The notes under the pieces: model-generated
What the model saw: the letters and a program-made list of their open reading frames with translations, nothing else
Database searches by the model: none
What the model was told of the DNA's origin: nothing
Assembly: GCA_944363755.1 (NCBI GenBank)
Contig: CALVVC010000057.1
Span: 1 to 6,572, forward strand
Direction of reading: 5' to 3'
Length of the DNA: 6,572 bases
Source of the DNA: an uncultured Bacilli bacterium
Lineage (GTDB): Bacteria > Bacillota_I > Bacilli_A > RF39 > UBA660
Translations under genes and position numbers: made by a program
Part shown: piece after piece, positions 5,444-6,572 of the stretch
Layout of the letters: every line of letters starts with the position of its first letter
Position numbering within the stretch: position 1 is the first letter of the stretch

Positions 5444-5462
5444 ATATTATTATAATTTACAA
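5434..5462 (-). promoter_or_regulatory. Candidate promoter of the RHIM-like two-gene operon
   Basis: On the minus strand TTGTAA (5462-5457, four of six) and TAATAT (5439-5434, four of six) are spaced by 17 bases. A perfect TATAAT also occurs at 5454-5449, but without a recognisable -35. Either choice puts the transcription start within or after the ATG at 5443, which favours Met13 (5407) as the real start of the DUF6232-like protein. Confidence 0.3.
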
Positions 5463-5479
5463 CTTATTTTTAATGGGTG

Positions 5480-5507
5480 TAGCCAATACAAATTAATTAC
5501 ATATAAT
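5480..5507 (+). promoter_or_regulatory. Candidate promoter of the substrate-binding protein gene
   Basis: A perfect TATAAT (5502-5507) is preceded after 16 bases by TAGCCA (5480-5485, four of six matches to TTGACA). Transcription would begin near 5514, so the leader would be only about 20 bases. That leaves no room for a thiamine pyrophosphate riboswitch, which might have been expected if this were a thiamine-precursor transporter. Confidence 0.4.
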
Positions 5508-5534
5508 ACTTTGAACTGAAAGGAGGATTTAAGT

Positions 5535-6002
5535 TTGAAAAAGACAATTGCTTATATCTTTGTTATTTTAGTTATTTTTCTTTTAGCTTGTGCTGTATTA
5601 TTTAACTTTAATAATAAGGATGATAATGGTAAGAATTTAGAGACTGTAAGACTTGCAGAAGTTGCTCATTCTATTTTCTATGCTCCTATGTATGTAGCGA
5701 TTGAAGAAGGTTATTTTGAAGAAGTGGGTATTGATATTGAGCTTTCTCTTGCAAATGGGGCGGATAAAGTAAGTGCAGCGGTTTTATCAGGAGATGCTGA
5801 TATTGGTTTTGCAGGAAGTGAAGCGACTATTTATGTTTATAATGGTGGTGAAAAAGATTATCTTAAGACTTTTGCAAGATTAACTCAAAAAGATGGTTCA
5901 TTTATTGTAGCAAGAGAAGATATTAAAGATTTTACACTTGATGATTTAGTTGGTAAAACTATTATTGGTGGTAGAGCAGGTCATCTCCTGTTAAACTTAT
6001 AA
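5535..6002 (+). pseudogene. Truncated ABC transporter substrate-binding lipoprotein (NMT1/THI5/SsuA-like)
   Basis: The frame starts at TTG (5535), set by a strong AGGAGG (5521-5526) eight bases upstream, and ends at TAA after 155 codons. Residues 1-19 are a lipoprotein signal with lipobox LLAC (Cys19). The mature part begins the periplasmic-binding fold of transporters for thiamine precursors, sulfonates or nitrate: 'FYAPMYVAIEEGYFEEVGIDIEL' (48-70), 'GDADIGFAGSEA' (86-97), and 'LVGKTIIGGRAG' (138-149). Such proteins are normally about 310-350 residues, so the second half is missing. Homology stops abruptly after GRAG, near 5981, and six unrelated residues follow (HLLLNL). No frame downstream continues the family. 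It is the only gene on the plus strand. I read it as broken by a rearrangement, insertion or assembly join; a functional short product is unlikely. The ligand cannot be told from the sequence. Confidence 0.8.
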
Positions 6003-6023
6003 TGTTTTTTCCCTTAATATTAA

Positions 6024-6047
6024 AGGAAACCTAATCTTAGGCTTCCT
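6024..6047 (-). terminator. Convergent terminator hairpin overlapping the end of the HipA-like gene
   Basis: On the minus strand AGGAAGCCTA (6047-6038) pairs with TAGGTTTCCT (6033-6024) over 10 positions with one G-U wobble and a four-base loop. The stop codon (6039-6037) lies in the stem and loop. The following bases (TTAATATTAAGGG) make a poor T run. On the plus strand the hairpin is followed by T-rich sequence, so it may serve both converging genes. The TTTCC of its second arm can also pair with GGGAAA further on (6013-6008), an alternative palindromic fold centred near 6018. Confidence 0.5.
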
Positions 6048-6572
6048 CAATTATTTTCTTTAATTTATTTATTTGTCTATTTAAAAGAACACATAATCTA
6101 TATATTCTTTTATCAGACATTTTGGTAATACTTTGATACTTATGTAATAGTTTATCAAATTCTTCTGGTATATCTGATAGTTTTGATACATCTATTCTTT
6201 TAATATTATGAACTACTTTGATTATTTCATCAAAGGGCTTAACCTCATAAAATAATCTACCCATACCTGATATGATTAATTCTTCATCATCATAACTTTG
6301 AATATTTAATGCCATACCATTATCAAATATAGGAGCGACATCTAACCATTTTAGGGTATTAACATCTCTTATAATACCAAAATTATTTAAGTGTCTATCT
6401 TCATTCATTATAAGAAAATCTAAGATATACATATTTTCTATCTTTTCCCTAGCATTAGGAATACCGTTTTCCTCTAATTTTTTAATATACTCTTCATAGT
6501 CATCTGTATTATCATGTCTTTTCATATCATTTCTTATTTGATAGGCGGTAATAAGTTCGGTATCTTTAGTTA
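6037..6572 (-). CDS. HipA-like kinase, C-terminal part (runs off the right edge)
   Basis: The frame is open from the window edge (about 6570) to TAA at 6039-6037, giving 177 visible residues. An internal Met at 6525 is not a likely start because the frame continues upstream ('TKDTELITAYQIRND'). HipA-type proteins are Ser/Thr kinases of the PI3/4-kinase-like fold, best known as toxins that phosphorylate a tRNA synthetase. The visible part has the catalytic loop 'LIMNEDRHLNNFG' (Asp codon at 6399-6397, with the partner Asn four residues on) and the metal-binding 'PIFDNG' (Asp at 6324-6322), so the catalytic residues are intact. The last 80 residues are helical and basic. The N-terminal half and any HipB antitoxin would lie to the right of the window. 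Single-gene HipA-like proteins of this kind are common in gut Firmicutes and need not be toxins. Confidence 0.8.
   Translation of the reverse strand, partial: TKDTELITAYQIRNDMKRHDNTDDYEEYIKKLEENGIPNAREKIENMYILDFLIMNEDRHLNNFGIIRDVNTLKWLDVAPIFDNGMALNIQSYDDEELIISGMGRLFYEVKPFDEIIKVVHNIKRIDVSKLSDIPEEFDKLLHKYQSITKMSDKRIYRLCVLLNRQINKLKKIIEEA

Noticed and set aside
5444..5534. A possible thiamine pyrophosphate riboswitch before the substrate-binding protein gene, expected if it served thiamine-precursor uptake.
   Set aside because: The gap is only 91 bases and holds the promoters of two divergent genes; the leader of the transporter gene is about 20 bases and no riboswitch core is seen.
5982..5991. 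The stretch TCTCCTGTTA near the transporter break also occurs near 2319, suggesting a recombination repeat.
   Set aside because: A ten-base match in AT-rich DNA of this length is within chance and the flanks do not match.

Overview
The window is strongly AT-rich, uses TGA as a stop (ftsY ends in TGA where FtsY proteins normally end) and has GGAGG-type ribosome binding sites. With a YlxM-type protein next to FtsY and an FtsY that lacks a long acidic N-terminal domain, this suggests a low-GC Firmicute. An uncultured gut Bacilli/Mollicutes-like lineage that keeps the standard code fits best, but that placement is inference.

Layout, left to right. (1) 1-261, minus: the N-terminal 87 residues of a membrane-anchored surface protein. 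(2) 262-433: its leader, holding a 9-base C tract (poly-G on the coding strand) inside a possible 18-codon upstream ORF, a 17-bp dyad and a terminator-like hairpin just before the surface gene's ribosome binding site. (3) 434-2599, minus: a 721-residue HerA-type hexameric ATPase with a long Asn/Gln/Thr/Glu-rich tail and a good sigma-A promoter. (4) 2661-4576, minus: a tightly packed operon of an XRE-type regulator, ftsY, a small three-helix membrane protein and a ylxM homologue. It is a signal recognition particle (membrane protein targeting) operon with two extra genes. (5) 4668-5443, minus: a two-gene operon of a DUF6232-like membrane protein and a small helical protein, closed by a terminator. 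(6) 5535-6002, plus: a lipoprotein substrate-binding protein of the NMT1/THI5/SsuA type that breaks off half-way. (7) 6037-6572, minus: the C-terminal part of a HipA-like kinase that runs off the window.

The most interesting unit is the two-gene operon at 4668-5443. The last residues of the first protein and the first residues of the second carry the same 15-residue Asn-rich motif (pattern NNSIIN-x-G-x-NN-x-NT-[VI]). It resembles the RHIM amyloid core of RIPK1/RIPK3 and the bacterial amyloid signalling motifs shared by neighbouring receptor and effector genes. I infer a membrane sensor and a small partner that communicate by prion-like templating, possibly a defence or cell-death module.

The second point of interest is the surface-protein leader. 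Changes in the length of the G tract would move the stop codon of the upstream ORF relative to the terminator-like hairpin, which suggests a phase-variable attenuator. The window also holds a sharp break in a transporter gene next to the HipA-like gene, consistent with an insertion or rearrangement boundary. No gap between genes exceeds 300 bases.
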